DNA of 62,588 nt from Burkholderiales bacterium (GCA_021414305.1 JAIOOS010000009.1:1-62588), one strand, 5' to 3'; positions 19,942-31,784 are shown, numbered from the stretch's first letter. Program-made: numbers and translations. The notes: generated by a model from the sequence alone, not told the origin.

Positions 19942-21618
19942 CTAGAGCACTTCCGAAGCGAAGTCGGCGAGGCGCGAGCGCTCGCCGCGGGCCAGCGTCA
20001 CGTGCCCCGAGTGGGCCCAGCCCTTGAAGCGGTCGACCGCGTAGGTCAGGCCCGACGAGCCCTCGGTGAGGTAGGGCGTGTCGATCTGCGCCAGGTTGCC
20101 GAGGCAGACGATCTTGGTGCCGGGGCCGGCGCGGGTGATCAGCGTCTTCATCTGCTTGGGCGTCAGGTTCTGCGCCTCGTCGATGATGACGAACTTGTTG
20201 AGGAAGGTGCGGCCGCGCATGAAGTTCAGGCTCTTGATCTTGATCTTCGAGCGCACCAGGTCGTTGGTCGCGGCGCGGCCCCATTCGCCGGCGCCGCTGT
20301 CGGTCTTGGACAGCACCTCGAGGTTGTCGTCGAGGGCGCCCATCCACGGGCCCATCTTCTCTTCCTCGGTGCCCGGCAGGAAGCCGATGTCCTCGCCGAC
20401 CGGCACCGTGACGCGGGTGACGATGATCTCGGTGTAGCGGCGGTCGTCCATCACCTGCGAGAGGCCCGAGGCGAGCGACATCAGCGTCTTGCCCGAGCCG
20501 GCGGTGCCGGTCAGGGTGATGAAGTCGCAGTCGGGATCCATCAGCAGGTTGAAGGCGAAGTTCTGGTCGCGGTTGCGCGCCATCACGCCCCAGACCGCGT
20601 TCTTCTGGTGGGTGTAGTCCTTGAGCGTGCGCAGGACCGCGGTCTTGCCGGTGATCTCGATCACCTTGGCGTAGAGCGACGCGGCGCCCGGCGCCTCGAG
20701 GTAGACGAACTGGTTGATCAGCAGCTGCGGAACCACGGGCCCGTTGATCCGGTAGTAGGTCAGGCCGGCCTGCTGCCAGCTCTCGACCGTCTTGCCGTGC
20801 TTGTCCCAGAAGTCGGCCGGCAGCTGCAGCACGCCGGTGTAGAGCAGGTCGCCGTCTTCGAGCGTCTTGTCGTTGAAGTAGTCCTCGGCGGGCAGGCCGA
20901 GCGCACGCGCCTTGATGCGCATGTTGATGTCCTTGGACACCAGCACCACGTCGCGCTCCGGCTGCTGCTCGCCGAGCGCCTTGACGACGCCCAGGATCTG
21001 GTTGTCGGCCTTGCCCTGCGGCAAGCCGGCCGGCAGGGTGACGTCGATCAGGTCGGTTTGGAAGAAGAGCTTGCCGCCCGCCTCGCGCCGGCCGGTGCGG
21101 TTCAGGGCGATGCCTTCGCTGCGCCCCTTTGCATTGCGCGTCGGCATGTTGGCGGCCAGCGCGTCGAGGTCGCGGCTCACCTGGCGGGCGTTGCGCGCCA
21201 CTTCGGTCATGCCGCGCTTGTGCCCGTCGAGCTCCTCGAGCGTGATCATCGGCAGGTAGATGTCGTGTTCCTCGAAGCGGAACAGCGACGTCGGGTCGTG
21301 CATCAGCACGTTGGTGTCGAGCACGAACAGCGTGGTCGGGCCGTTGCCGCGCGCCGCCTTCTTCTCGCGCTCGGGCCGCACCGCGTGGTGGCCGCTGCGC
21401 GAAGGCGCTGGCGCCTGGGTCACGGCGGGCAGCGAGGAGGGCGGCGGCGCGGCGGGCAGCTCTGCGTCGCTGCGCAATTCGAGCAGGGCCGGAGCGACCG
21501 GTTCGGCCCCCGGGCGCGCGCGCCTGGCGCTCTTGCCGGGTGCCGCGGCGCCCTGCGACTCGAACTGTTCGCGGCCGAGCAGGTCGGCACGCTTGGCGGG
21601 AGGCTTGGGCAGGGGCAT
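19942..21618 (-). CDS. PhoH-family ATPase with N-terminal PIN domain
   Basis: A 558-residue PhoH2-like protein, a predicted RNA-processing NTPase with an associated PIN ribonuclease domain. Residues 1-93 are a basic, Pro/Ala-rich low-complexity leader. The PIN domain begins at about residue 97 with LFVLDTNVLMHD (D101). The PhoH ATPase has Walker A GTAGSGKT near residue 370 and Walker B VIIDEAQN near 476. The ATG at 21618 was preferred to the longer upstream frame, which runs antisense-like through bcp. It lies 86 bp downstream of bcp on the same strand and may share its message. Confidence 0.92.
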   Translation of the reverse strand: MPLPKPPAKRADLLGREQFESQGAAAPGKSARRARPGAEPVAPALLELRSDAELPAAPPPSSLPAVTQAPAPSRSGHHAVRPEREKKAARGNGPTTLFVLDTNVLMHDPTSLFRFEEHDIYLPMITLEELDGHKRGMTEVARNARQVSRDLDALAANMPTRNAKGRSEGIALNRTGRREAGGKLFFQTDLIDVTLPAGLPQGKADNQILGVVKALGEQQPERDVVLVSKDINMRIKARALGLPAEDYFNDKTLEDGDLLYTGVLQLPADFWDKHGKTVESWQQAGLTYYRINGPVVPQLLINQFVYLEAPGAASLYAKVIEITGKTAVLRTLKDYTHQKNAVWGVMARNRDQNFAFNLLMDPDCDFITLTGTAGSGKTLMSLASGLSQVMDDRRYTEIIVTRVTVPVGEDIGFLPGTEEEKMGPWMGALDDNLEVLSKTDSGAGEWGRAATNDLVRSKIKIKSLNFMRGRTFLNKFVIIDEAQNLTPKQMKTLITRAGPGTKIVCLGNLAQIDTPYLTEGSSGLTYAVDRFKGWAHSGHVTLARGERSRLADFASEVL

Positions 21619-21704
21619 GGGAATCTCGTGGTGAGGAGGCGGGTGCAGGCGGAAAGGTCCGCGCCGCCGGGAGTTCCCGGCCGGCGGCGAACGGCGCGCC
21701 GGCC

Positions 21705-22181
21705 TCAGCCGCTCTTCTTGATCGCCTTGACGGCCTTGAGCACTTCCTCGACGTGGCCGGCGACCGTGAGGCCGCGCCATTCGGCACGCAGGATGCCGCT
21801 GCCGTCGATCAGGAAGGTGCTCCGCTCGATGCCCTTGACCTTCTTGCCGTACATGATCTTGTTCTTGACCACGCCGAACATGTGGCAGAGCTTCTCTTCG
21901 GTGTCGGCGATCAGCTCGAAGGGCAGCTCGAGGTTGGCCTTGAAGCGGTCGTGCGACGCCATGTTGTCGCGCGAGACGCCGAACAGCACGGCGCCCGCCT
22001 TGACGAAGTCCTTGTAGTGGTCGCGGAACTGCATCGCCTCGGTGGTGCAACCGGGCGTGTTGTCCTTGGGGTAGAAGTAGAGGACGACGATCTTGCCGGC
22101 GTAAGCCTGCGGCGTGAACTTCATTCCTCCGGTCGCGAGCGCTTCAAATTCCGGTACAGGTTTATTGAGTGCAGGCGTCAT
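21705..22181 (-). CDS. bcp: Thioredoxin-dependent peroxiredoxin Bcp
   Basis: Reduces hydrogen peroxide and organic hydroperoxides using thioredoxin, in the cytoplasm. The 158-residue length is typical. The peroxidatic cysteine is C45 in NTPGCTTEA. There is no Cys at the +5 position found in E. coli Bcp; the only other Cys (LCHMFGV, near residue 99) could serve as an atypical resolving residue. A TATAAT -10 box lies about 42 bp upstream of the start. Confidence 0.95.
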   Translation of the reverse strand: MTPALNKPVPEFEALATGGMKFTPQAYAGKIVVLYFYPKDNTPGCTTEAMQFRDHYKDFVKAGAVLFGVSRDNMASHDRFKANLELPFELIADTEEKLCHMFGVVKNKIMYGKKVKGIERSTFLIDGSGILRAEWRGLTVAGHVEEVLKAVKAIKKSG

Positions 22182-22222
22182 GAAACTCTTGTCAGCAACC
22201 CCGTTGCGGGGCGTAGCCTTCG

Positions 22223-22228
22223 ATTATA
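22223..22228 (-). promoter_or_regulatory. -10 box for bcp
   Basis: Read on the minus strand this is a perfect TATAAT, 42 bp before the bcp ATG. No good TTGACA-like -35 lies 16-18 bp upstream, so the promoter may need an activator or an alternative element. Confidence 0.5.
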
Positions 22229-22278
22229 GGGCTTGACACCTGCGCCTCCTCCTGTGGCCGCGTGCGCGTCGCCGAAGC

Positions 22279-22656
22279 TCAGGCGCGGCCGAAGAGCAGG
22301 GCGGCGACGACCGAGCGTCCCTCGGCGAGCAGGACGTTGTAGGTGCGGCAAGCCGCAGCCGTGTCCATGGTCTCGACGCCGATGCGCGCCTCGATCAGGG
22401 GCCGCAGCAAGGCGGGCGGCGGGAAGCGCAGGCGCGCGCCGCTGCCGAAGATCACGAGCTCCGGCCGCAGCGCGGCGAGGCGGGCGAAGTGCTCCGCGCT
22501 CAGCGCCTCGAACCCGACGGCGTTCCACGCCGCCACCGCGCCGGTCCACGGCACGATCACGCTCTCGGTGTGCTCGACCCCGTTGACGGCCACGCCGTCG
22601 GGGCCGTGCCGGGCGATCGCGTTCTGCCCCTCGATCCGGTCGGCGCGCATCTTCAT
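22279..22656 (-). CDS. Mth938-like (DUF498) domain protein
   Basis: A 125-residue small protein resembling the Mth938/NDUFAF3 fold, a conserved family of unclear function in bacteria. The core reads ESVIVPWTGAVAAWN, followed by LRPELVIFGSGARLRFP and IGVETMDTAAACRTYNVLLAEGR, which is the usual family pattern. The start at MKMRAD was chosen over a longer frame because it begins the conserved region. It is divergent from alaA with an 82-bp gap and runs towards bcp. Confidence 0.85.
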   Translation of the reverse strand: MKMRADRIEGQNAIARHGPDGVAVNGVEHTESVIVPWTGAVAAWNAVGFEALSAEHFARLAALRPELVIFGSGARLRFPPPALLRPLIEARIGVETMDTAAACRTYNVLLAEGRSVVAALLFGRA

Positions 22657-22738
22657 GGCGTGATTATCCGCAGGGCGCGGCCGCCACCCCCTGTGGTCAA
22701 ATATCCGCCCCTCGTCACTGCGCCCCGGCGCCCCTCTC

Positions 22739-23974
22739 GTGGAAGCCCTTCTGAAGTCGAGCAAGCTCGCCAACGTCTGCTACGACATCCGCGGCCCGGT
22801 GCTCGAAAAGGCGCGGCAGATGGAAGAGGAGGGCCAGCACATCATCAAGCTGAACATCGGCAACATCGCCGCGTTCGGCCTCGAGCCGCCCGACGAGATC
22901 GTGCAGGACATGATCAGGAACCTGCCGAACGCGGCCGGCTATACCGATTCCAAGGGACTGTTCGCGCCGAGGAAGGCGATCGTCCACTACACACAGCAGA
23001 AGCACGTCCGCGGCGTGACGGTCGACGACGTCTACCTCGGCAACGGCGCCTCCGAGCTCATCACCATGAGTATGAACGCGCTGCTCAACGACGGCGACGA
23101 GGTCCTGATCCCGGCGCCCGACTACCCGCTCTGGACCGCCTCGGTTGCGCTCTCGGGCGGAACGCCGGTGCACTACCTGTGCGACGAGGCCGCCGACTGG
23201 ATGCCCGACATCGACGACATGGCGGCGAAGATCACGCCGCGAACCCGCGCCATTGTCGTCATCAACCCGAACAACCCGACCGGCGCGCTCTATCCCGACG
23301 CGGTGCTGCAGCAGATCGTCGAGCTGGCGAGGAAGCACAAGCTGATCGTCTTCGCCGACGAGATCTACGACAAGACGATCTACGACGGCCTGACCCACAC
23401 CTCGATCGCCTCGCTGGCCGACGACGTGCTGTTCCTGACCTTCAACGGCCTGTCGAAGAACTACCGTTCCTGCGGATACCGGGCAGGCTGGATGGTCGTC
23501 TCGGGCGAGAAGCGCCACGCGCGCGACTACATCGAGGGGCTGAACATGCTCTCCTCGATGCGCCTGTGCTCGAACACGCCGGGACAGCTCGCGATCCAGA
23601 CCGCCCTCGGCGGCTATCAGAGCATCGACGACCTCGTCGCGCCGGGCGGGCGCCTGTGCCGGCAGCGCGATCTGGCGCACAGGCTGCTGACCGCGATTCC
23701 GGGCGTGAGCTGCGTCAAGCCGAAGGCAGCGCTCTACATGTTCCCCAAGCTCGATGCCCAGATGTACCCGATCGCCGACGACCAGCAGTTCGCCTACGAG
23801 CTGCTCGCCGAGCAGAAGGTGCTGATCGTCCAGGGCACCGGCTTCAACTGGCCGCAGCCCGACCACTTTCGGGTCGTCTTCCTGCCCAACTCCGACGACC
23901 TGACCGACGCGGTGGCCCGGATCGCGACCTTCCTCGATCACTACCGCACCCGGCACGCGCGGCGGGCGGCATGA
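22739..23974 (+). CDS. alaA: Glutamate-pyruvate aminotransferase AlaA
   Basis: PLP-dependent class I aminotransferase making alanine from pyruvate and glutamate. The 411 residues resemble E. coli AlaA along their length: NVCYDIRGPVL at the N-terminus, INPNNPTGA, ADEIYDK, and the PLP lysine K240 in GLSKNYRSCGYRAGW. The start is a GTG; there is no clear ribosome-binding site, so a slightly different start is possible. Its stop overlaps the hom start (ATGA), which puts alanine and threonine synthesis in one transcription unit. Confidence 0.95.
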   Translation: MEALLKSSKLANVCYDIRGPVLEKARQMEEEGQHIIKLNIGNIAAFGLEPPDEIVQDMIRNLPNAAGYTDSKGLFAPRKAIVHYTQQKHVRGVTVDDVYLGNGASELITMSMNALLNDGDEVLIPAPDYPLWTASVALSGGTPVHYLCDEAADWMPDIDDMAAKITPRTRAIVVINPNNPTGALYPDAVLQQIVELARKHKLIVFADEIYDKTIYDGLTHTSIASLADDVLFLTFNGLSKNYRSCGYRAGWMVVSGEKRHARDYIEGLNMLSSMRLCSNTPGQLAIQTALGGYQSIDDLVAPGGRLCRQRDLAHRLLTAIPGVSCVKPKAALYMFPKLDAQMYPIADDQQFAYELLAEQKVLIVQGTGFNWPQPDHFRVVFLPNSDDLTDAVARIATFLDHYRTRHARRAA

Positions 23975-25311
23975 AGCCGATCCAGGTCGGGCTGCTCGGC
24001 GCCGGCGTCGTCGGCAGCGGCACCTTCACCGTCCTGAAGCGCAACCAGGAGGAGATCCGGCGCCGCGCCGGACGCGAGATCCGGATCAGCCACGTCGCCG
24101 ACCTCGACACGGCACGGGCCCGTGCCCTGGTGGGCGATGCCGCCGAGGTGGTAGCCGACGCCCGCGCGGTGATCGCCCGGCCGGAGATCGACGTCATCGT
24201 CGAGCTGATCGGCGGCACCGGCATCGCGAAGACCTTGGTGCTCGAGGCGATCGAGGCCGGCAAGCACGTGGTCACCGCCAACAAGGCGCTGCTCGCGGTG
24301 CACGGCACGGAAATCTTCGCCGCGGCGCGCGACAAGGGCGTGGTCGTCGCCTTCGAGGCGGCGGTGGCGGGCGGCATCCCGATCATCAAGGCGCTGCGCG
24401 AAGGCCTCACCGCGAACCGGATCGAGTGGATCGCCGGGATCATCAACGGCACGACCAACTTCATCCTCTCGGAGATGCGGGCCAAGGGCATCGACTTCGC
24501 CACCGCCCTGGCCGAGGCGCAGCGCCTCGGCTATGCCGAGGCCGACCCGAGCTTCGACATCAACGGCACCGACGCCGCGCACAAGGCGACGATCGTCAGC
24601 GCCATCGCCTTCGGCGTGCCGGTGCAGTTCGCGAAGGCGCACGTCGAGGGCATCGCCGAGCTGCAGGCCGCGGACATCGCCTACGCCGAGCAGCTGGGCT
24701 ACCGGATCAAGCTGCTGGCGATCACGCGCCGGCGCGACGCCACCGCCGGCGCGCCGGCGGGCATCGAGCTGCGCGTCCACCCGACGCTGGTGCCGACGGA
24801 GCGCCTGATCGCCAACGTCGAGGGCGCCATGAACGCGGTGCTGGTGCAGGGCGATGCCGTCGGCACGACGCTGTACTACGGCAAGGGGGCGGGCGCCGAG
24901 CCGACCGCCTCGGCGGTGATCGCCGACCTGGTCGACCTGGCCCGGCTCGCCAGCGCCGATCCGGACCACCGCGTGCCGCACCTCGCGTTCCAGCCGGCGG
25001 CGATGCAGGACCTGGCCGTGCTCTCGATCGACGAGGTAGTGACCTCGTTCTACCTGCGTCTGCAGGTGGCCGACGTCGCCGGCGTGCTCGCTCGCGTCAC
25101 GGGCATCCTCGCCGAGCACGACATCTCGATCGACGCCCTGCTGCAGCGTCCGGCGGCGATCGGCGGGCACGAAGGTGCGGCTCGCACCGACGTGATCATC
25201 CTGACGCACGACACGGTGGAGGGGCGGATGACGAAGGCGATCGCGGCGATGCAGGCCCTGCCGACGGTGCTGGCGAAGATCGTGCGCATCCGCAAGGAAG
25301 ACCTCGGTTGA
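23971..25311 (+). CDS. hom: Homoserine dehydrogenase
   Basis: Reduces aspartate semialdehyde to homoserine with NAD(P)H, feeding threonine and methionine synthesis. The protein has 446 residues. It has the dinucleotide loop GLLGAGVVGSG, the TANKALLA catalytic region, the GIINGTTNFIL signature, and a C-terminal ACT domain from about residue 365 (FYLRLQVADVAGVLARV) that normally gives threonine feedback control. It is a stand-alone enzyme, not fused to aspartokinase. It overlaps alaA upstream and thrC downstream by 4 bp each. Confidence 0.97.
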   Translation: MKPIQVGLLGAGVVGSGTFTVLKRNQEEIRRRAGREIRISHVADLDTARARALVGDAAEVVADARAVIARPEIDVIVELIGGTGIAKTLVLEAIEAGKHVVTANKALLAVHGTEIFAAARDKGVVVAFEAAVAGGIPIIKALREGLTANRIEWIAGIINGTTNFILSEMRAKGIDFATALAEAQRLGYAEADPSFDINGTDAAHKATIVSAIAFGVPVQFAKAHVEGIAELQAADIAYAEQLGYRIKLLAITRRRDATAGAPAGIELRVHPTLVPTERLIANVEGAMNAVLVQGDAVGTTLYYGKGAGAEPTASAVIADLVDLARLASADPDHRVPHLAFQPAAMQDLAVLSIDEVVTSFYLRLQVADVAGVLARVTGILAEHDISIDALLQRPAAIGGHEGAARTDVIILTHDTVEGRMTKAIAAMQALPTVLAKIVRIRKEDLG

Positions 25312-26711
25312 AGTACCTGAGCACGCGCGGCGAGGCGAGCGGGCGGGCATTCAGCGAGATCCTGCTCGAAGGCCTGGCCCCCGACGGCGGCCTCTACCTG
25401 CCGGAGCGCTACCCGGCGGTCGATGCCGCGACCCTGGCGCGCTGGCGAGGGTTGAGCTACCCCGAGCTGGCGTTCGAGCTGCTCTCGCTCTACATCGACG
25501 ACGTGCCCGCCGCCGACCTGCGCGCGCTGCTCGCCCGGACCTACACCGCCGAGGTGTTCGGCGACGAGCGCATCGTTCCCCTGCGTCCGCTCGAGCCCGG
25601 GATGTTCGTGCTCGGGCTCTCGAACGGGCCGACGCTGGCGTTCAAGGACCTGGCGATGCAGTTCCTCGGCCAGGCCTTCGAATACGAGCTTGCGCGCCAG
25701 AGCCGCTCGCTCAACGTGCTCGGCGCGACCTCCGGCGACACCGGCAGCGCGGCGGAGCATGCGCTCAAGGGCAAGCGCGGCGTCCAGGTCTTCATGCTCT
25801 CGCCGCTCGGCCGGATGAGCGCCTTCCAGCAGGCGCAGATGTTCAGCCTGCAGGACGCGAACATCCACAACGTCGCCGTCGAGGGCGTGTTCGACGATTG
25901 CCAAGACCTGGTGAAGGCGGTCTCCGCCGACCTCGCCTTCAAGCAGCGCCACGCCATCGGCACGGTCAACTCGATCAACTGGGCGCGCCTGCTGGCCCAG
26001 GTTGTCTACTACTTCGCCGGCTGGTTCCAGGCCACGCCGGACGGCGACGGGCCGGTCGACTTCGCCGTGCCGACCGGCAACTTCGGCAACATCTGCGCCG
26101 GCCACATCGCCCGGCAGATGGGCCTGCCGATCCGCCGCCTGGTGCTCGCGACCAACGAGAACGACGTCCTCGACGAGTTCTTCCGCACCGGCCGCTACCG
26201 CGTGCGCACCGCGGCCGAGACGCACGAGACCTCGAGCCCCTCGATGGACATCTCCAAGGCCTCGAACTTCGAGCGATTCGTGTTCGACGCGGTCGGCCGC
26301 GACGCCCGGCGCACCCGCGAGCTCTTCGCCGAAGTCGAACGGACGCGAACGTTCGCGCTGACCGAGACCGAGCGCGCGCGCCTGCCGGCGTTCGGACTGG
26401 TGAGCGGCCGCAGCACGGGCGCCGACCGGCTGGCGACGATCCGCCAGGTGCACGGCGCCACCGGCCAGGTGATCGATCCGCACACCGCCGACGCGCTCAA
26501 GGTCGCGCGCGAGCACGCCGAGCCGGGCACGCCGATGGTCGTGCTCGAGACCGCGCTTGCCGCCAAGTTCGGCGCCACCGTCCGGGAGGCGATCGGCCTC
26601 GACGCACCGCGGCCCGTGCGCTTCGCAGGCATCGAGGCGCTGCCGCGCCGCTTCGTGACGATGCCGGTCGACGTCGCCGCGCTGAAGGCCCTGATCGTCG
26701 AAAATGCCTGA
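25308..26711 (+). CDS. thrC: Threonine synthase
   Basis: PLP enzyme converting O-phosphohomoserine to threonine. It has 467 residues; the PLP lysine is K113 in LAFKDLAMQF, and the phosphate-binding loop follows in GATSGDTGSAA. The length and the LSTRGEA N-terminus fit the E. coli/yeast-type ThrC. The start is TTG overlapping the hom stop (TTGA), which implies reinitiation by coupled ribosomes. No homoserine kinase gene is in the window. Confidence 0.96.
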   Translation: MKYLSTRGEASGRAFSEILLEGLAPDGGLYLPERYPAVDAATLARWRGLSYPELAFELLSLYIDDVPAADLRALLARTYTAEVFGDERIVPLRPLEPGMFVLGLSNGPTLAFKDLAMQFLGQAFEYELARQSRSLNVLGATSGDTGSAAEHALKGKRGVQVFMLSPLGRMSAFQQAQMFSLQDANIHNVAVEGVFDDCQDLVKAVSADLAFKQRHAIGTVNSINWARLLAQVVYYFAGWFQATPDGDGPVDFAVPTGNFGNICAGHIARQMGLPIRRLVLATNENDVLDEFFRTGRYRVRTAAETHETSSPSMDISKASNFERFVFDAVGRDARRTRELFAEVERTRTFALTETERARLPAFGLVSGRSTGADRLATIRQVHGATGQVIDPHTADALKVAREHAEPGTPMVVLETALAAKFGATVREAIGLDAPRPVRFAGIEALPRRFVTMPVDVAALKALIVENA

Positions 26712-26714
26712 GTC

Positions 26715-27965
26715 ATGAGCGCCGCACCCGAAGCCCCGCGCAAGCCGGCGATGCTGTCGCTGGACGAGGCGATCGAGCGCCTGCTCGGCCAGGTCAGGTC
26801 GCCCTCGCCGGAACAGGCCGAGTCGATATCCACCTTCGACGCCTTGCGCCGCGTTCTCGCCGAGGACGTGCGCTCGCTGCTCGACGTGCCGCCGGCCGAC
26901 AACAGCGAGATGGACGGCTACGCGCTGCGCGCCGCCGACGTGGCAACGACCGGCACCGTGCTGCGCGTCAGCCAGCGGATCGCCGCGGGCAGCGTCGGCA
27001 CGCCGCTCGAGGCGGGCACCGCCGCGCGCATCTTCACCGGCGCGCAGATCCCCGCCGGCGCCGACGCGGTGGTGATGCAGGAGCTCTGCACGACGGTCGA
27101 TGGCGGGGTGCGGGTCGACGCCTCGCCGCAGCCGGGGCAGTCGATCCGGCGCCGCGGCGAGGACGTGCGGCGCGATGCGACCGTGCTGCACGCCGGCGTC
27201 CGGCTCTCGGCGCAAATGCTCGGCATGGCCGCCTCGGTCGGCGCGGCGATGCTGCGGGTCGGCCAGCGCCCCCGGGTTGCCCTGTTCTCCACCGGCGACG
27301 AGCTCGCCATGCCCGGCGACGCGCTCAAGCCGGGCGCCATCTACAACTCGAACCGCTTTACCCTGCGTGGCCTGATCGAGACCTTCGGCGGGGTTTGCGA
27401 GGACCTGGGCATCGTTCCCGATCGCCTGGATCTGACCCAGGACGCCTTGCGCCGTGCGGCGGCGGGCAACGACCTGATCGTCACCTGCGGCGGCATGTCG
27501 GTCGGCGAAGAGGACCACATGAAGCCCGCGGTCGAGCGGGAAGGGCGGCTCGACCTCTGGCAGATCGCGATGAAGCCCGGCAAGCCCCTGGCCTTCGGCG
27601 AAGTCTTCCGCGGCGATGGCACGTCGGCCTGGTTCGTCGGCCTGCCGGGCAACCCGGTCTCCGCCTTCGTGACCTTCCTGCTGGCGGTGCGGCCGGTGCT
27701 GCTGAAGATGCAGGGCGCGACCGAGCTCGCGCCGCGGCAGCTGCCGATGCGCGCCGACTTCGCCTGGCCGCGCGCCGACCGGCGACGCGAGTTCCTGCGC
27801 GTGCGCAGGAACGTGTCGGGCGGGCTCGAGCTGTTCGCCAACCAGGGCTCCGCAGTGCTCACCTCCACCACCTGGGCCGACGGCCTGGTCGACAACCCGG
27901 GCGGGGCGACCATTGCCCCTGGCGACACGGTTCGCTACCTGCCGTTCGCCGAGCTGATCGGATGA
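26715..27965 (+). CDS. moeA: Molybdopterin molybdenumtransferase MoeA
   Basis: Inserts molybdate into adenylated molybdopterin in the last step of molybdenum cofactor synthesis. The 416 residues are the usual length. Recognisable segments are PPADNSEMDGYALRA, RIFTGAQIPAGADAVVMQE, the GDEL of ALFSTGDELAMPG, CGGMSVGEEDHMKP and GLPGNPVSAFV. It follows thrC by 3 bp and its stop overlaps the moaD start. Confidence 0.97.
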   Translation: MSAAPEAPRKPAMLSLDEAIERLLGQVRSPSPEQAESISTFDALRRVLAEDVRSLLDVPPADNSEMDGYALRAADVATTGTVLRVSQRIAAGSVGTPLEAGTAARIFTGAQIPAGADAVVMQELCTTVDGGVRVDASPQPGQSIRRRGEDVRRDATVLHAGVRLSAQMLGMAASVGAAMLRVGQRPRVALFSTGDELAMPGDALKPGAIYNSNRFTLRGLIETFGGVCEDLGIVPDRLDLTQDALRRAAAGNDLIVTCGGMSVGEEDHMKPAVEREGRLDLWQIAMKPGKPLAFGEVFRGDGTSAWFVGLPGNPVSAFVTFLLAVRPVLLKMQGATELAPRQLPMRADFAWPRADRRREFLRVRRNVSGGLELFANQGSAVLTSTTWADGLVDNPGGATIAPGDTVRYLPFAELIG

Positions 27966-28216
27966 TGAAGGTCGAGGTCCGCTACTTCGCCTCGCTGCGC
28001 GAAGCCCTGGGCAGCGCCGAGTCGGTGGAGATCGACGCGGCGGCGACGATCGCCTCGCTGCGCGACAGCCTGGCGGCGCGCGGCGGTCGCCACGCGGAGG
28101 TCCTGGGCCGGCACAAGGCGGTGCGCAGCGCCCGCAACCGCGTGCTCTGCGCCGAGTCGGTGTCGGTGGCCGGGGGCGACGAGATCGGCTTCTTTCCACC
28201 GGTCACCGGAGGCTGA
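27962..28216 (+). CDS. moaD: Molybdopterin synthase small subunit MoaD
   Basis: Ubiquitin-fold sulfur carrier of 84 residues whose C-terminal thiocarboxylate donates sulfur to precursor Z. The required C-terminal Gly-Gly is present (PPVTGG). Two adjacent ATG codons (27962, 27965) are possible starts; the first overlaps the moeA stop. It abuts moaE without a gap. Confidence 0.95.
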   Translation: MMKVEVRYFASLREALGSAESVEIDAAATIASLRDSLAARGGRHAEVLGRHKAVRSARNRVLCAESVSVAGGDEIGFFPPVTGG

Positions 28217-28726
28217 ATGGCCGCGCCGGGCGCCCGCGTCGCGATCCAGACGGAGGACTTCGACCTCGGCGCCGAAGTCGCCGCGCTGCGGGCCGGCGAC
28301 GGCGGCATCGGCGCGGTCGCGGCATTCATAGGCACGGTCCGCGAGCGCAGCGACGGCGCCAGGGTCGACTCGATGGAGCTCGAGCACTACCCGGGCATGA
28401 CCGAGGCGGCGATCGAGGCGATGGTGGACGAGGCCTTCACCCGCTTCGAGATCCGCGCGGCGCGGGTCGTTCACCGGATCGGCCGGCTCGCCGCGCGCGA
28501 GCAGATCGTCCTCGTCGCCGTGGCTTCGGCCCACCGCGGCCAGGCCTTCCAGGCCTGCGAGTTCCTGATGGACTACCTGAAGACGCATGCGCCTTTCTGG
28601 AAGAAGGAATCGACCGACGCCGGTGCGCGCTGGGTCGACGCCCGGGTGGCCGACGACGCGGCCCTGGCCCGCTGGGGCATCGCCGCGACCAACGCTGGCG
28701 GCCCAACCGAGCCGCCGCCGCCCTGA
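28217..28726 (+). CDS. moaE: Molybdopterin synthase catalytic subunit MoaE
   Basis: Large subunit of molybdopterin synthase, forming a heterotetramer with MoaD. It has 169 residues, with [28 protein letters not shown] and the catalytic lysine region APFWKKES. Its ATG directly follows the moaD stop. A Pro-rich tail of about 10 residues ends the protein. Confidence 0.96.
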   Translation: MAAPGARVAIQTEDFDLGAEVAALRAGDGGIGAVAAFIGTVRERSDGARVDSMELEHYPGMTEAAIEAMVDEAFTRFEIRAARVVHRIGRLAAREQIVLVAVASAHRGQAFQACEFLMDYLKTHAPFWKKESTDAGARWVDARVADDAALARWGIAATNAGGPTEPPPP

Positions 28727-28736
28727 GGCGCCCGCG

Positions 28737-29117
28737 ATGCCGTGGCTCGAGATCGCCGTCATTTCCCTCGGCGCCAGCGTCGGCGCGGTGCTGCGCTGGC
28801 TCTCCGGCGTCTGGCTCAACGAGCGCTGGGCGGGGTTTCCGCTCGGCACGCTGTTCGTCAACTGCGTCGGCGGGCTCCTGATCGGCGCGGCGCTGGCCTG
28901 GTTCGAGCGCACGCCGAACGAGATGCTGCGCCTGCTGCTGGTGACCGGCCTGCTCGGCGGCTTCACCACCTTTTCCGCCTTCTCGGTCGAATCGCTCCTC
29001 CTGCTGCAGCGCGGCGAATGGCTGCTCGCGCTCGGTCACACCCTCGCCCACGTGATGGGCGCGCTGGCCTGCGCCGCCCTGGGATTTCGCCTCGGCCAGC
29101 TGATCCTGTTGCGCTGA
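28737..29117 (+). CDS. crcB: Fluoride ion channel CrcB/Fluc
   Basis: Small membrane channel of 126 residues that exports fluoride as a dual-topology dimer. Four hydrophobic helices are visible, with the [14 protein letters not shown] and [13 protein letters not shown] signatures that line the pore and bind the central Na+. It follows moaE by 10 bp, too close for a fluoride riboswitch, so it is probably expressed with the moa genes. Confidence 0.95.
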   Translation: MPWLEIAVISLGASVGAVLRWLSGVWLNERWAGFPLGTLFVNCVGGLLIGAALAWFERTPNEMLRLLLVTGLLGGFTTFSAFSVESLLLLQRGEWLLALGHTLAHVMGALACAALGFRLGQLILLR

Positions 29118-29123
29118 CGCGGT

Positions 29124-29152
29124 CTTGAATTCGGGTCCGGGCTGCCTCAACT
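29124..29152 (+). promoter_or_regulatory. Candidate heat-shock (sigma-32) promoter for clpB
   Basis: CTTGAAT, 14 nt, then CCTCAACT lies 24-52 bp before the clpB ATG. This approximates the sigma-32 consensus CTTGAAA-N(11-16)-CCCCATNT. ClpB is a classic sigma-32 target in proteobacteria, which supports the reading; the -10 half is imperfect. Confidence 0.5.
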
Positions 29153-29175
29153 GCCCCGGAACAGAGGGACCCGAC

Positions 29176-31764
<2,589 letters not shown>

Positions 31765-31782
31765 GGCCGAGGCCCCTCGGCC
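31765..31782. terminator. Bidirectional hairpin after clpB
   Basis: A perfect 8-bp stem (GGCCGAGG / CCTCGGCC) with a CC loop starts one base after the clpB stop and ends just before the stop of the convergent repeat protein. There is no T-run. Confidence 0.5.
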
Positions 31783-31784
31783 GC

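Noticed and set aside
22657..22738. Threonine- or alanine-responsive attenuator before alaA-hom-thrC
   Set aside because: The 82-bp gap has no leader peptide with Thr or Ala codon runs and no terminator hairpin.
25050..28199. Open frame of about 1050 codons on the minus strand across thrC and moeA
   Set aside because: Antisense to clear genes, with low-complexity composition and no recognisable motif.
28700..28737. Fluoride riboswitch upstream of crcB
   Set aside because: Only 10 bp separate moaE and crcB; there is no room for the aptamer and no pseudoknot pattern was seen.
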